A model generated the notes under the pieces. That model was not told the DNA's origin, made no database searches, and was given only the letters and a program-made list of their open reading frames with translations. From positions 1 to 64,000 of the forward strand of contig JAKLKB010000041.1 in assembly GCA_023150835.1 (NCBI GenBank): 64,000 nucleotides of DNA, read 5' to 3'. Below, piece by piece: positions 16,901 to 26,521 of this stretch; the first letter of the stretch is position 1, and each line of letters opens with the position of its first letter. The stretch is from Myxococcota bacterium (lineage in GTDB: Bacteria; Myxococcota_C; UBA6777). The position numbers and the translations under genes are program-made.

Positions 16901-18343
16901 CTACTTGGTTGGCGTAAAAAGGTCGTTCATAAACGCCGTCAACAGGCGCTCCGTCAAGGCGGAAGGCATGGCGTCGAGCACTTCGTTCACTTCGGCCAGA
17001 CGTTCGGGGAGTCCGGCTTTTTGAATGCCCGCCATCCCAAGCATCCCTTGTAAGACTTCTTCGGTGATCTGATCGGGTGTGATCTGACCGAACATCTCTT
17101 TGACTTGGGCCACAAGTTCGCTTTCGGGTTGCTGTTTGGCAAGCTCTACGGCTGCGGCGAGATCCACAAGGAAGCCGTCGGCTTGCCCCCGATGCGAAGG
17201 ACTCACCAAGAGATGCAAACAAGCGCGGTGGCCTTGATAACCGAGCTGGGGCTGCACGTACCAGCCTTTGAACTTCATCTCGTCGATGACATGGAAGATA
17301 TTGACGGTGCGCGAGTCAACCGCGATCAACGGCATCTGCGGGATCACGGGCAGACAAAGATCCGGGATCGCTTGGATCCCTTGCACCAGTTTTTTCTGTT
17401 CCTCCAAGATCTCCCGAGCATAACGCATATAACCATCGTCACCGATAAAGTTCATCACAGCCCATGCTGCCGCCATCGGTCCCCCAGACTTGGAGCTTTG
17501 CACCGCCGTATTGACGATGGTGTAGCCCGTCCACGAAGCGCACGCAAAGATCTGATACTTGCGCAAAGATTTGTTGCGGTGCAAGACCACGGATGCGCCT
17601 TTGGGAGCAAAAGCATATTTGTGCAGATCCATCGATATCGACGTCACACCGGGGATACGGAAGTCAAACAACGGGATCTCTTCGCCAAGACGCCGATAAT
17701 ACTGCAACAAGAAGCCACCGATACAGCCGTCGACATGAAACAACAGATCGTGTTCTTGTGCGATCTTGGCGATCTCTTCGATGGGATCGACGACTCCCCA
17801 TGCGTAGCAAGTGGCCGAAGCCACGATCAACGCAGTACGTGGCGTGATCGCAGCGCGGATGGCCTCCACCTCTGCGCGCTTGGTGTCTCGATCGATCGGG
17901 GTTTGGACGATCTTGACACCGAGATAATGGGCAGCTTTGTAAAAAGCCGCGTGGGCCGAGATCGGCAAGATCATCTCGGGCTGTCCGACCTCGGGGTGCA
18001 GATCGAAAAAGCGGTCACGGGCGGTCTTGAGCGCCAACAGGATGCTTTCTGTTCCTCCGCTCGTAAAGTTGCCCACCACCTCTTGGTCGCCGTGTAGATG
18101 GTCCCGCGCCATCGAGATGATCTGATTTTCCAAGATCGCAAGGCTCGGAAAAGAAGTCGGATCAAGGCCATTTTCGGACAGGTACATCATAAAGGCTTTT
18201 TTGGCGACCTCTTCGACTTCGCGGCCAGCATCATACACATAGCCCCATGCGCGGCCTTCTCGCCACTTGAGATCGTGTTGACGAAAAGACTCTAACTGGG
18301 CGAATAATTCTTCTTGCGAACGAGCGTGCTGTGGGATCTTCAT
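16901..18343 (-). CDS. PLP-dependent lyase, sphingosine-1-phosphate lyase-like
   Basis: A group II PLP decarboxylase/lyase of about 480 residues. The motif GNFTSGGTESILLALKTARD and the PLP-lysine motif SISMDLHKYAFAPKGASV (Lys in DLHKY) closely resemble sphingosine-1-phosphate lyases; glutamate and tyrosine decarboxylases share the fold but differ in the first motif. HVDGCIGGF carries the PLP-binding Asp. It would cleave a long-chain base phosphate to an aldehyde and phosphoethanolamine, or act on a related amine. The usual N-terminal membrane helix of eukaryotic forms is absent. The ATG at 18343 has a GAGG site; a TTG one codon upstream is less likely. Neighbours give no pathway link. Confidence 0.85.
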   Translation of the reverse strand: MKIPQHARSQEELFAQLESFRQHDLKWREGRAWGYVYDAGREVEEVAKKAFMMYLSENGLDPTSFPSLAILENQIISMARDHLHGDQEVVGNFTSGGTESILLALKTARDRFFDLHPEVGQPEMILPISAHAAFYKAAHYLGVKIVQTPIDRDTKRAEVEAIRAAITPRTALIVASATCYAWGVVDPIEEIAKIAQEHDLLFHVDGCIGGFLLQYYRRLGEEIPLFDFRIPGVTSISMDLHKYAFAPKGASVVLHRNKSLRKYQIFACASWTGYTIVNTAVQSSKSGGPMAAAWAVMNFIGDDGYMRYAREILEEQKKLVQGIQAIPDLCLPVIPQMPLIAVDSRTVNIFHVIDEMKFKGWYVQPQLGYQGHRACLHLLVSPSHRGQADGFLVDLAAAVELAKQQPESELVAQVKEMFGQITPDQITEEVLQGMLGMAGIQKAGLPERLAEVNEVLDAMPSALTERLLTAFMNDLFTPTK

Positions 18344-18382
18344 CAAAAGCCTCGCGTGAAAAGGTAGATGGATTTGAGTGGA

Positions 18383-19609
18383 TTAGAGTACAAAGACTTG
18401 GATCTGTTCGTTGATCTCGTCGATGCGGTCGCTGAGCGTTTGGGTGATGCGCAACAACAGCTTGATCCCGAGTGAGGGTTCTTCGTGAAGCAGCTTCAAG
18501 AAGGGTTCGCGATCGATCACCACAAGGCGCGAGGCTTCGACGGCACGCACACTTGCGGAGCGGGGCTTTTTGCTCAAAAGCGCCATCTCTCCGACGTGAT
18601 CGCCTTGGTTCAAGATCGCGATCTCGACTTCTCCGCGTGTCACCACCAGTTGCCCTTCGAGGGTGATGTACATGCAGTCGCTATCGCTGCCTTGTTCGAT
18701 CAAAAGATCCCCCGCCTCGCAATGTTCGATGCGTGCGAGGCTCATCACTTTCATACGCTCGGAAAGATCAAGATCTTGGAACAGAGGAACTTGTTTGATG
18801 ATCTGGAGGCGAAGTGTCACTTCTTCGCCCCATGCTTGGGCTTCTCCGCTGACTTGCTCCGCGACGCGCAAAAGCACCGTTGTGATATTGTCCGAACCAT
18901 CGCGCAAACGGGCCAGATGGATCATCTCACCCGCGATCCCTTCGAGGGTAGCACGACTCATCAGATCGTTCAGTTCATTTGGTTCAAACACCGATCCGCT
19001 TAGACCATCCGAGCAAAGCAAGTACGTATCACCCGGCATCAGATCAAAGATCAAACCATCCACGCGCACTTCGCGTTGCAAGCCGATGGCGCGTGTGAGG
19101 ATATTGGAGCGCGGATCGGTCATGGCTTTTTCTGGACTGAGAACCCCCGAAAAGACAAGCTCTGCAACCAAAGTGTGATCGTTGGTCAGCTTAAACACGC
19201 GATCTTGGCGACGAACATACAGGCGACTATCGCCGACGTGTCCGACGGCTGCGACGTTATCGGCCACGACCATAAAGGTCAACGTCGTCCCCATCCGCGC
19301 ACAAGCAGGATGGGCTTGGCCGTGATCGAACACCACCTGACAAGCCTTCGCCACCGCATTGCGCACCAAAACCGTCAATTGTTCCCGATCTGCGGGACTT
19401 CCCGTAAATCCCTTCAAGAACGCTTTTGACTCACGCAACACTTGTTGTACTGTTTCAGCTGCCATCTGCGAAGCCACTTCGCCAGCGGCGTGTCCTCCCA
19501 TCCCATCGCACACAAGATACAAGCCCAAATCTTCATCGACGATGTAATAATCTTCGTTGTGTTCTCGCACCAAACCCACATCGCTTTTGCCCAAGGATAG
19601 GACTTGCAT
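18383..19609 (-). CDS. PP2C-type protein phosphatase fused to cNMP-binding domain
   Basis: Residues 1-240 are a PP2C/Stp phosphatase with its metal-binding motifs intact: GLVREHNEDYY, VCDGMGGHAAGEVAS, GDSRLYVRR, LLCSDGLSG and GSDNITTVLL. It should dephosphorylate Ser/Thr kinase targets using Mn/Mg. Residues about 285-408 are a cyclic-nucleotide-binding domain with a phosphate-binding cassette that keeps its Arg (GEMALLSKKPRSASV). The nucleotide would regulate the phosphatase (inference). The frame is open to 19738, but ATG at 19609 has an excellent ribosome site (GAAGGAG) and starts the domain correctly. The gene follows the choice-of-anchor D gene on the same strand after 335 bp. Confidence 0.92.
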   Translation of the reverse strand: MQVLSLGKSDVGLVREHNEDYYIVDEDLGLYLVCDGMGGHAAGEVASQMAAETVQQVLRESKAFLKGFTGSPADREQLTVLVRNAVAKACQVVFDHGQAHPACARMGTTLTFMVVADNVAAVGHVGDSRLYVRRQDRVFKLTNDHTLVAELVFSGVLSPEKAMTDPRSNILTRAIGLQREVRVDGLIFDLMPGDTYLLCSDGLSGSVFEPNELNDLMSRATLEGIAGEMIHLARLRDGSDNITTVLLRVAEQVSGEAQAWGEEVTLRLQIIKQVPLFQDLDLSERMKVMSLARIEHCEAGDLLIEQGSDSDCMYITLEGQLVVTRGEVEIAILNQGDHVGEMALLSKKPRSASVRAVEASRLVVIDREPFLKLLHEEPSLGIKLLLRITQTLSDRIDEINEQIQVFVL

Positions 19610-19944
19610 CGCTCTCGCTCCTTCGTGCCTTTTGCCAAGTTGTACCGCCTCGAAAACTTTATCGCCGCCTAGCCTAGCCGATCTGGGAACGAGCATCAAG
19701 AACGCTGTGCGCAAACAAAACCTACCGATATGGGTCATCTCTCGCTCGGAAAGGGCTTACGCAGTAGGCAAAACCCCCCATGTTCGCGGCACTTCAAGCG
19801 GAGTCGCCATTGGTTTGAGCAACGTCGGCTCACACCGTCCATACGGGTCAAGGGAGCCGCACGAAGGCAGTGGAGCGTGGGGTGACACCCCACAAAACAA
19901 GAAGTGCCGATCCGAAGTCGGATCAAGAAAGAAGCCGAAGAGGA
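19610..19944. other. Intergenic region carrying dispersed repeat copy A
   Basis: A 335-bp gap between the choice-of-anchor D gene and the PP2C gene, both on the minus strand. No gene is supported; the frame extending the PP2C ORF to 19738 lacks a ribosome site. Most of the gap is the roughly 130-bp dispersed repeat (19768-19899). The PP2C promoter should lie between the repeat and 19610. Confidence 0.5.
19768..19899 (+). repeat. Dispersed intergenic repeat, copy A (~130 bp)
   Basis: One of four related intergenic elements, the others being at 33424-33553 (+), 53239-53368 (+) and 54748-54871 (-). Shared order: A-rich/C-rich start with CATGTTCGCG, a CAAGCGGAG-like block, a TTTGA block, then an ACGGGGTCAAGGG block and a short GTGGGG...CCCCAC hairpin at the end. 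This copy reads CCATACGGGTCAAGGGAGCC in the core. No ORF, no terminal transposase signature, and no clear target duplication. Confidence 0.8.
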
Positions 19945-22944
19945 TTAGGGGGCGAGGCAGCGGGCTTTGTAGGTCACGGTGATGGTGGAGCCGACTTGGG
20001 GGGTCGAAGAGATAGAGAAAGAGATGCTGTTGGCGTTGGCGTTGAAGGTCCATCCTGACGCGCCTTGTGCAACGGTTTGGCCATCCACCTTGACTTGGAG
20101 GGTGGCAGGATCAGCGGGACGTGACAAGAAAAATTCGCTGCGCAGACCAAAGGTGACAGCCCCGAGTTGGTTGAGGGTATTGGCCCAGTTTTGGTCACAG
20201 ATCGAGGCTTGCACCCCCTTCATCAAAGAGGCGATCTCCCAATAACGCGGAGCGGCCTTGACTTTGGTTCCCGAGGGGGGAGTACAGCCATCGGGCATCT
20301 GCCCAACGACCGACGAGGCGCGCACATCGTCTCCACGAATTCCTTTGAGGGATCGGAAAAAATTAACATAGAACTGGACCGCTTCGGGCGAAGAGTCTGT
20401 CTCATCGGACACATAGATGATCGACAGAGCGGCTTCGCTGCGATAAAAACCCTTGTTGCATCCGCCGAGTCGGTCGGGTTGAAGCGCATAATACGAGGCG
20501 GTCAAGCCTTGTTCGGTCCCTGAACCTTGCAGACCGACTTTGACGTTATCTGCAAATTTTTGCGGTCCGTTGGGGGTTTGTGGAGTGACAACGGTCGGTG
20601 TTCCGCGAAAACAACCTGTGGCAGGGATGGCAGGGCGGCTGTCGCGTTTGCAAAGCCCGTCGCTTCCGAGTTTGTACTTGCTACCGGGGACGCCACAATC
20701 TGCATCGGTTGTGGTGACGGCGATGTGATAGTCGACTTGGAGACGTGAGGCCCATTGGAAGAAAGAGGAAAGGTTGGCGGAGAGGTTGTTTTGGTTGTCG
20801 AGCATCGAGTTGGAGTCGTCGATCACAAAAAGGATATCGACTTTGGGAGTGCCGATCTGCTTGAAGGTATCGGTCTGTTCGTCGGTATCAACCCCGCGTG
20901 CGCTGAGCGGCACGATATAAGGGGACTGCCCGGGGGCGGAGTTGATCACTTCAAGAGTCCGTTGATCGGGGCCCAAAGCGCTCGGAACATAGGCCAGTTT
21001 CACGGTGGCGCTTTGCCCGTACAACAACGTCAGCGGAAGGTTGGGGGCTTGGCGCAAACGGAACTCTGTATCGTTGGTCTTTCCGTCGATTTGGAGCGCC
21101 GAGACGGTGAGAGGATCTTGGCAGGTATTGAGGATCTCCAGAGCGTAATCCAAGCCTCGGCAGCCTTGTTGTGTCGCGCCCATATCCAAGGGGGAAGGCA
21201 AGACTTCGATGCAAGCTTTGCCACTTGCACCGAGCAAGTTGACGTTCAATTGGGGGTTGACTTTGTCGCTAGAGAGCAAGGCCAAGGTGCCTTGGCTTTG
21301 TGCGGCCCCGCGAGGCGTGTACGAAAGATCCAGAACCAGCCGTTGTGCGGGTGGGATCACTTCGCCTTGGGGGTTGAGTGTGGTTTGGATCGAAAAGACT
21401 TGCGACGGATTGACGGTGAGGTTGGCTTGAAACAACGTGCAATCTTCGTAGCCGATGTTTTCGATTTGGACCTTGCCTGCGCGAGAAGCGCCTGTTGGGA
21501 CGAAACCAAAGTTTAAGGTCGAAGGGATGGCGCGAAGCTCACAAGGGCTGCTTGACGCATTGCGCGAAAGCAAGGGGATCTCCATCACAGGCCGCAGCGG
21601 ATCATCGGTCTCAAGCAACAGCTTTCCTTGATCGGCGTTATCGTCGGCTTTGGTGAAGCGGATCTTGAGGGTCAAGATCTTGCTTGGCGCGAGGGTGGCG
21701 GGAGTAGAGGGAGGTTCCACAAAGTCGAACTCGCGGCTGGTGGTGGCCGAAAACGAGGCTTTTTTGAGCGTGCAGTCTTTGTTGCCTTGGTTGCTCAGGG
21801 TGAGGGTCTTTTCTTCGCTGCGTAGAAAAAGAAGCTGCGTTGGCAAGGCACTAAGGATACACCCCGAGGGTTGAACTTCGAGCGCGACGATGGCCTTGGG
21901 TGTGTCGGGGTCGTTGCTTTCGACTTCCACGGCCCCCCCTGCGGGCTTGGGTTCAACGGCGTTGTAAGTGACGGTGATCTCTTGTGTGTTGGCGGGGGCA
22001 AGCGTCAAAGGCAGCGTCGGTAGGCTGTCTAGGCCAAACTCTTTGGGGGTGCTTGCCGAAAGCTTGATCGCCGAGACCAACAAGGGCTGAGCTCCTGCGT
22101 TTCGGATCACAAAGGTGCGTTTTCCTTGGCTTCCTGCGGGGACATCATCAAAGAGCAAACGCACAGGCTCAAGCAAAATGCGCGGCGCATCGCGTTCTCC
22201 GACCACCCGCACCACAAGAGGCTGTGTGCTTGCGTCGTGAACAAAAGACAGGGCAGCTTCGGATTGGTGGCCTTTTGGAGTATAAGAGACATCGATCTTG
22301 GCGGACTCACCGGGTTTAAGCAATGCAGGATACGTCAGAGCCTTGACGATCGCAAAAGCGGCTTCGGCGTTGCCTTCCCATGCCCCCGAACGCACCTGAA
22401 CGTCGGCTTGTCCTTGGTTGGTCAGGGTCAAGGTCAGGGTCTTGCTGGTGTTTGGGGCGAATTTGCCAAAGTCAAGCGGATTTGGACTGGCTTGCAACAC
22501 ACCGCTGACGAGACTCGAACGGATCGGTACACGTGTATCCCCCGTGTCTGCGACGTTTCGGCCCGTGTGGACGATGCTCAAATAGCCACTCGCTACTCCC
22601 GCAACTTTGGGCGTATAACGGATCTTGACACGCAGGCTCTGTTGGGGTTCTAACGCACGCGGTAGCCCCAAAGCTTCGACCCCCACAAGAGAAAAAGCCT
22701 CTCCTTGTTCGAGCGGTTTTAAGGTTAGGCTGCTCAAAGACAAAGCCACCTGCCCGATATTGCGTAACAACACTTCACGATCGCTGCTTTGCCCGATCGG
22801 AAGAGCCGGAAAGATCACGTTTTCGGGTTGTACCTCCAGTTCGGCATACGTCCCCGTCCCTGTGTTGTCGCACTCGCAAGCCGCCAATCCCATCGAAAAC
22901 AACAGCACCAAACAAACACCCACCATCCACACACGTTGCCGCAT
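19945..22944 (-). CDS. Choice-of-anchor D/ASH-like lipoprotein with vWA-like domain
   Basis: A 999-residue lipoprotein: the signal peptide ends in a clear lipobox (MGLAAC). From about 35 to 680 there are about six immunoglobulin-like ASPM/SPD-2/Hydin (choice-of-anchor D) domains, with repeating motifs such as DFGKFAPNTSKTLTLTLTNQ, NFGFVPTGASRAGKVQIENI and LEPVRLLFDDVPAGSQGKR. From about 690 a von Willebrand A-like domain starts (VDILFVIDDSNSM, a DxSxS-type metal site), with a Cys-rich insertion. It is probably anchored to the outer membrane and involved in surface binding; no partner is known. This architecture is frequent in Myxococcota. The Nudix gene lies 49 bp upstream on the same strand. 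Confidence 0.92.
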   Translation of the reverse strand: MRQRVWMVGVCLVLLFSMGLAACECDNTGTGTYAELEVQPENVIFPALPIGQSSDREVLLRNIGQVALSLSSLTLKPLEQGEAFSLVGVEALGLPRALEPQQSLRVKIRYTPKVAGVASGYLSIVHTGRNVADTGDTRVPIRSSLVSGVLQASPNPLDFGKFAPNTSKTLTLTLTNQGQADVQVRSGAWEGNAEAAFAIVKALTYPALLKPGESAKIDVSYTPKGHQSEAALSFVHDASTQPLVVRVVGERDAPRILLEPVRLLFDDVPAGSQGKRTFVIRNAGAQPLLVSAIKLSASTPKEFGLDSLPTLPLTLAPANTQEITVTYNAVEPKPAGGAVEVESNDPDTPKAIVALEVQPSGCILSALPTQLLFLRSEEKTLTLSNQGNKDCTLKKASFSATTSREFDFVEPPSTPATLAPSKILTLKIRFTKADDNADQGKLLLETDDPLRPVMEIPLLSRNASSSPCELRAIPSTLNFGFVPTGASRAGKVQIENIGYEDCTLFQANLTVNPSQVFSIQTTLNPQGEVIPPAQRLVLDLSYTPRGAAQSQGTLALLSSDKVNPQLNVNLLGASGKACIEVLPSPLDMGATQQGCRGLDYALEILNTCQDPLTVSALQIDGKTNDTEFRLRQAPNLPLTLLYGQSATVKLAYVPSALGPDQRTLEVINSAPGQSPYIVPLSARGVDTDEQTDTFKQIGTPKVDILFVIDDSNSMLDNQNNLSANLSSFFQWASRLQVDYHIAVTTTDADCGVPGSKYKLGSDGLCKRDSRPAIPATGCFRGTPTVVTPQTPNGPQKFADNVKVGLQGSGTEQGLTASYYALQPDRLGGCNKGFYRSEAALSIIYVSDETDSSPEAVQFYVNFFRSLKGIRGDDVRASSVVGQMPDGCTPPSGTKVKAAPRYWEIASLMKGVQASICDQNWANTLNQLGAVTFGLRSEFFLSRPADPATLQVKVDGQTVAQGASGWTFNANANSISFSISSTPQVGSTITVTYKARCLAP

Positions 22945-22993
22945 TCAAACCTCCCATGCTTTCCAAGAGCGTTCCTCGCTCCGCCGCTCGACT

Positions 22994-23548
22994 TTATCTC
23001 GACACAGAGGGTTCCGACAACGCACCCGAAAACGCCCGAAACAACATCCATGCACTCAAACTCATCCCGCTCCACATGGCTCCCGAGACGATCGCTTGGT
23101 CGATCTCTTGCGCGCTGCAAACCACGCTTTCGATCTCTTCGCCTTCTTCGGGCGATGGCGCGGCAACCTGTGTGGCCTCACGCGCCCAATACACCAGACT
23201 CCGCTCGTCCAACAACCCCACGCAAGGGGAGACGCTTCCTAACGCGATCCACTCCTGCGCGCAATAGCCTGTTTCTTCGCGCAACTCCAACATTGCTCTT
23301 TCTTCGGGCGAAGCCGTCGCATCGCACGCTCCCCCCGGAAACTCCAACCCCCAACCGCCCCACAAATAGCGGTACTGGCGCACCAACACAAAACGACCAT
23401 CGCTGCGCTGTGGAACCACCAACACTGATCCCGGCGTCCGCGCATAATAGTAACGCCCCCTTCGCCCTGTTGGTGTCTCGTACTCTTCTTCGATCGAAGA
23501 CCAATACGGATTCTCATGCAAGATCTGTTGAGAGACTCGTTTCCACAT
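22994..23548 (-). CDS. Nudix hydrolase, ADP-ribose pyrophosphatase-like
   Basis: A 184-residue Nudix protein. The N-terminal beta structure (VVPQRSDGRFVLVRQYRYLW) and the GLEFPGG entry resemble ADP-ribose pyrophosphatases. The Nudix box is GACDATASPEERAMLELREE then TGY: the metal-binding EE is present, but compared with GX5EX7REUXEEXGU the first Glu reads Ala and the Arg reads Leu, so activity may be altered. Predicted reaction: hydrolysis of a nucleoside diphosphate linked to another group. The ATG start sits 12 bp after the stop of the upstream double-CNBD gene, suggesting co-transcription. Confidence 0.87.
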   Translation of the reverse strand: MWKRVSQQILHENPYWSSIEEEYETPTGRRGRYYYARTPGSVLVVPQRSDGRFVLVRQYRYLWGGWGLEFPGGACDATASPEERAMLELREETGYCAQEWIALGSVSPCVGLLDERSLVYWAREATQVAAPSPEEGEEIESVVCSAQEIDQAIVSGAMWSGMSLSAWMLFRAFSGALSEPSVSR

Positions 23549-23560
23549 TGTTTTGCGGCC

Positions 23561-24880
23561 TTACGAACGGCTTTTTCCTGTGCGTTGTGTGTCGGACTGT
23601 GCTGTGCGTTGTGCGTCGGACTGTGTGTTGGGCAAGATCCAGCGGCTGTCTCGTTGGCTGGAAAAATCATCCAACGGATCAATTAATTCGGGAAAATGGC
23701 CGAGACGTTGCGCCAACAAACTTTGCAAGGCACGTTCGAGATCCGGGATCTGCTGACGCAAAGAAGTGTAATCTTCGACAGGAAGGTGCAGCAACAGTCC
23801 CCCCAAAGGCATCGAGACCGTCACTTGCGCAGGCAAGCCCATCAACAGAGAATACTCCCCCACGATATCTCCTTCCCCCAAGGTATCCACCCCACGATAA
23901 CCCTCTTGGGTGCTGCGAGCGTGTGCTTCGCCATGCAAGATCACAAACAACCCCGGGGATGGATCGCCTTCGCGAAACAAGATCTCTGCGGGTTGTGCAA
24001 CGCGAAGTCGGAACAAGTGATGAAACGTGTCATGCTCATCGATCTGAAATGCAGAAAGCCCGACTTTTAACAAGTTTTCGAGATAACGCTTTCGGATGAT
24101 CTCTTGGAGTTGCTCTAAGATCGCGGGCTGTTTCTCCGCCAAAAACAAGAGATCTTCGGAGGCGATACGCCAAGCCATACTTTCGCAAGTGACGTACACG
24201 GTGGCACGGTGCGGGATATCCGTCAACAAGGACATCTCTCCAACATAGGTGGGCGCTTCGACCGTAGCCAACTCAACAAACTGACTGTCCGAGCGCTCTT
24301 GTTCAACGACAGCCGTTCCGTGTGACAACAAGTAAAAAGCTCGCTCGCGTTGGCCTTGTCGGATCAATTCCGTCCCTGCATGGAGGCTCAATGGTTCGAT
24401 ATGCTTTGCAAAGGTCACAAAGTCCGCAAATTGGAGTTCGTGGAAGATCGGAACATTCGGAAGTTCATGTTCAGGAAGACGCGGAACCATCGAGATATCG
24501 ACGCCTGTTGCATAGGCCATCCGAACCAGCGCATAACGCTCGCTTGGCAAGCGCGCTTCGAGATCTTGAACCAAAGCTCGGCGACGCACTGGCATGACGG
24601 GAAAAAGAACGGGTTCTTGTTCACGATCTGCTTTGCGACAAAAACGTGCGGCCAATCGTTCGAGGGCTTCGTCTTGGGCTTTGCCTTGCAAATAAAGACG
24701 CGCCATCGCCAAGCCGCTAAAAAAATCTCCCACCCGCGCAGAGGCCCGTACAGACGCAAGGATCATATCTTGCGCAGCACGCAACCAACCATCCGCGATC
24801 AACGCACGCGCCAACGCAAAACGCGATTGGATGGACGTGGGATCTTTCAAAACCCCCAACAGTGTCTCGCGCAAGTTCAT
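23561..24880 (-). CDS. Double cyclic-nucleotide-binding domain protein (paralogue 1)
   Basis: A 439-residue soluble protein. The first 130 residues are a helical, TPR-like region (SRFALARALIADGWLRAAQD). CNBD 1 spans about 155-270 and CNBD 2 about 285-405. CNBD 1 keeps a cassette close to the CAP/Crp type (VGEMSLLTDIPHRATV, with Arg); CNBD 2 has GEYSLLMGLPAQVTV without the Arg, so it may not bind cNMP. No HTH follows, so this is not a Crp-type regulator. The tail is Ser/Gln/Asp-rich. Its paralogue lies 109 bp upstream on the same strand, and the Nudix gene 12 bp downstream. A role as a cNMP-responsive adaptor is inferred. Confidence 0.85.
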   Translation of the reverse strand: MNLRETLLGVLKDPTSIQSRFALARALIADGWLRAAQDMILASVRASARVGDFFSGLAMARLYLQGKAQDEALERLAARFCRKADREQEPVLFPVMPVRRRALVQDLEARLPSERYALVRMAYATGVDISMVPRLPEHELPNVPIFHELQFADFVTFAKHIEPLSLHAGTELIRQGQRERAFYLLSHGTAVVEQERSDSQFVELATVEAPTYVGEMSLLTDIPHRATVYVTCESMAWRIASEDLLFLAEKQPAILEQLQEIIRKRYLENLLKVGLSAFQIDEHDTFHHLFRLRVAQPAEILFREGDPSPGLFVILHGEAHARSTQEGYRGVDTLGEGDIVGEYSLLMGLPAQVTVSMPLGGLLLHLPVEDYTSLRQQIPDLERALQSLLAQRLGHFPELIDPLDDFSSQRDSRWILPNTQSDAQRTAQSDTQRTGKSRS

Positions 24881-24989
24881 CCGCCCCCCTGCCCATCAAA
24901 AGCTCGCACTATCAACGCAATGCCCCTTACATCAGAACTTTTCGCGCACACGATATCCGCACGCCCTGCCCTCTCAAAAACTCTCCGTC

Positions 24990-26324
24990 TCAAGATCGAC
25001 CCTCCAATTTGGGTGGCCGCTTACCTGCTCCCACGGGAGTATCCGCATCGACTTCCCACCGTTCGGAAGGCAAGGCATCGGTATCTTCGGCAGGAATCAA
25101 CCAAGACGCATCAAGATGCTCATAGCTCAGCGGGATCGGGTTCACGATGTCGCGCAGGGCCTGCGTGCGCAACGTCATCAACTCGCGCAATGTGCTTTCC
25201 AAAGAAGGCTCCTCATTGCGCAACTGACGGTACGCATCGACCGGCAAGTGCAACACAATGCCCCCATCAGGCATCCAGATCCCCGCATTGGTCGGCTCGT
25301 TGTTGAGCAACGAAAACTCCCCGAAAGTATCGCCCTCCCCCAATGTCGCCAGATGAACACGCCGACCATCGGGCGTTTGCATCAAGACCACAGCTTCTCC
25401 GTGTAGGACCACAAACAAGCCGGGTGGAGGTGAACCTTGGGCAAACACTTGTTCGTCGACTTCGATCACCCGCACGCGAAAAGCCCGCAACAACCGCTCT
25501 TTGAAAGAAATCGCCGAGAATACAGGACTCAAGCGCATCAAGTTCTCGATCTGCCGTTGCCGAACGATCACACGGATCTGCTCAAGGATCTCAGGATGCC
25601 TTCGCCCCAACAAAGCCAACTGCTCCGCGCTGATCGACCACGCGATCACGTGGCTGCGCGCAAACACCGAAGCCCGATGCGAAACGGTCGTCAAAAGCCC
25701 CATCTCTCCGACGTACGACGGTGCTTCCACCAACGCAAGGACAAAGCTTTGCCCGTTACTCCGCTCTTGTCGCACTTCCACCACCCCATGCGACAGCAGA
25801 TAAAATTGCTGCTCTTTCTCTCCTTGGCGCAGCAACAACTCTCCCGCAGACAACTTGCGCGGAACCAAGGACAACGCCATCTGGATAAATTCGCTATACG
25901 TCAGATCGCCAAACAGCGGAACATAGGGCATCGGTGTACCTTCTGGATAACCGATACCTGCGAGATCCGTCCCGATCTTTCGCGCAAAACGCACCTGTTC
26001 TTCCAACTCCAACGGCAGCGCGATCACTCGCGGCGAAGGCTGCGGCGGTGGTGGCACAAACCCTGCGACCCGTTGATCCACCGCAAAACGACGCGCCAAA
26101 AAAGACAACATCTCTTCGTGCAGATGTTCAGGAAGATGCAAGCGACACAACGCAAGCGCACTAAAAAACTCACCCCGCGAGGCCGCTGCATCGACCGCCG
26201 CACAAGCGACTTCTTCCGCCCAGACCTTGTATCCCAACGCCGCCAACTCGTTCGACAACAGCAACCGCGACTTCACCGATCCCGGCTGCCTTGCCAACGT
26301 CAGAATCGCTTCTTGCAAGCTCAT
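24990..26324 (-). CDS. Double cyclic-nucleotide-binding domain protein (paralogue 2)
   Basis: A 444-residue paralogue of the gene at 23561 with the same layout: a helical head (SRLLLSNELAALGYKVWAEE), CNBD 1 (about 160-265, with VGEMGLLTTVSHRASV) and CNBD 2 (about 285-400, with FGEFSLLNNEPTNAGI). As in the paralogue, the Arg that grips the cyclic phosphate is kept in CNBD 1 and missing in CNBD 2. No DNA-binding or enzyme domain is visible. The pair probably arose by tandem duplication and has diverged considerably at sequence level. 197 bp without a gene separates it from pyrC'. Confidence 0.85.
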   Translation of the reverse strand: MSLQEAILTLARQPGSVKSRLLLSNELAALGYKVWAEEVACAAVDAAASRGEFFSALALCRLHLPEHLHEEMLSFLARRFAVDQRVAGFVPPPPQPSPRVIALPLELEEQVRFARKIGTDLAGIGYPEGTPMPYVPLFGDLTYSEFIQMALSLVPRKLSAGELLLRQGEKEQQFYLLSHGVVEVRQERSNGQSFVLALVEAPSYVGEMGLLTTVSHRASVFARSHVIAWSISAEQLALLGRRHPEILEQIRVIVRQRQIENLMRLSPVFSAISFKERLLRAFRVRVIEVDEQVFAQGSPPPGLFVVLHGEAVVLMQTPDGRRVHLATLGEGDTFGEFSLLNNEPTNAGIWMPDGGIVLHLPVDAYRQLRNEEPSLESTLRELMTLRTQALRDIVNPIPLSYEHLDASWLIPAEDTDALPSERWEVDADTPVGAGKRPPKLEGRS

Positions 26325-26521
26325 CGATCACACTCCAACCACACCCAACCAACACAAACCCCGCTAGGCTACTTCTGTTCCGACCCAAACACAACAAGCC
26401 TCACCCGCTTTCCCACCCTCCGCCTCGTCCATTTTCCCCCCTCCTCTCACAAAGACCCCATACGATACACCGACGCCCCCGATTATGCGCACGTTTCGCA
26501 GCCACGTATGCACTCATGATC

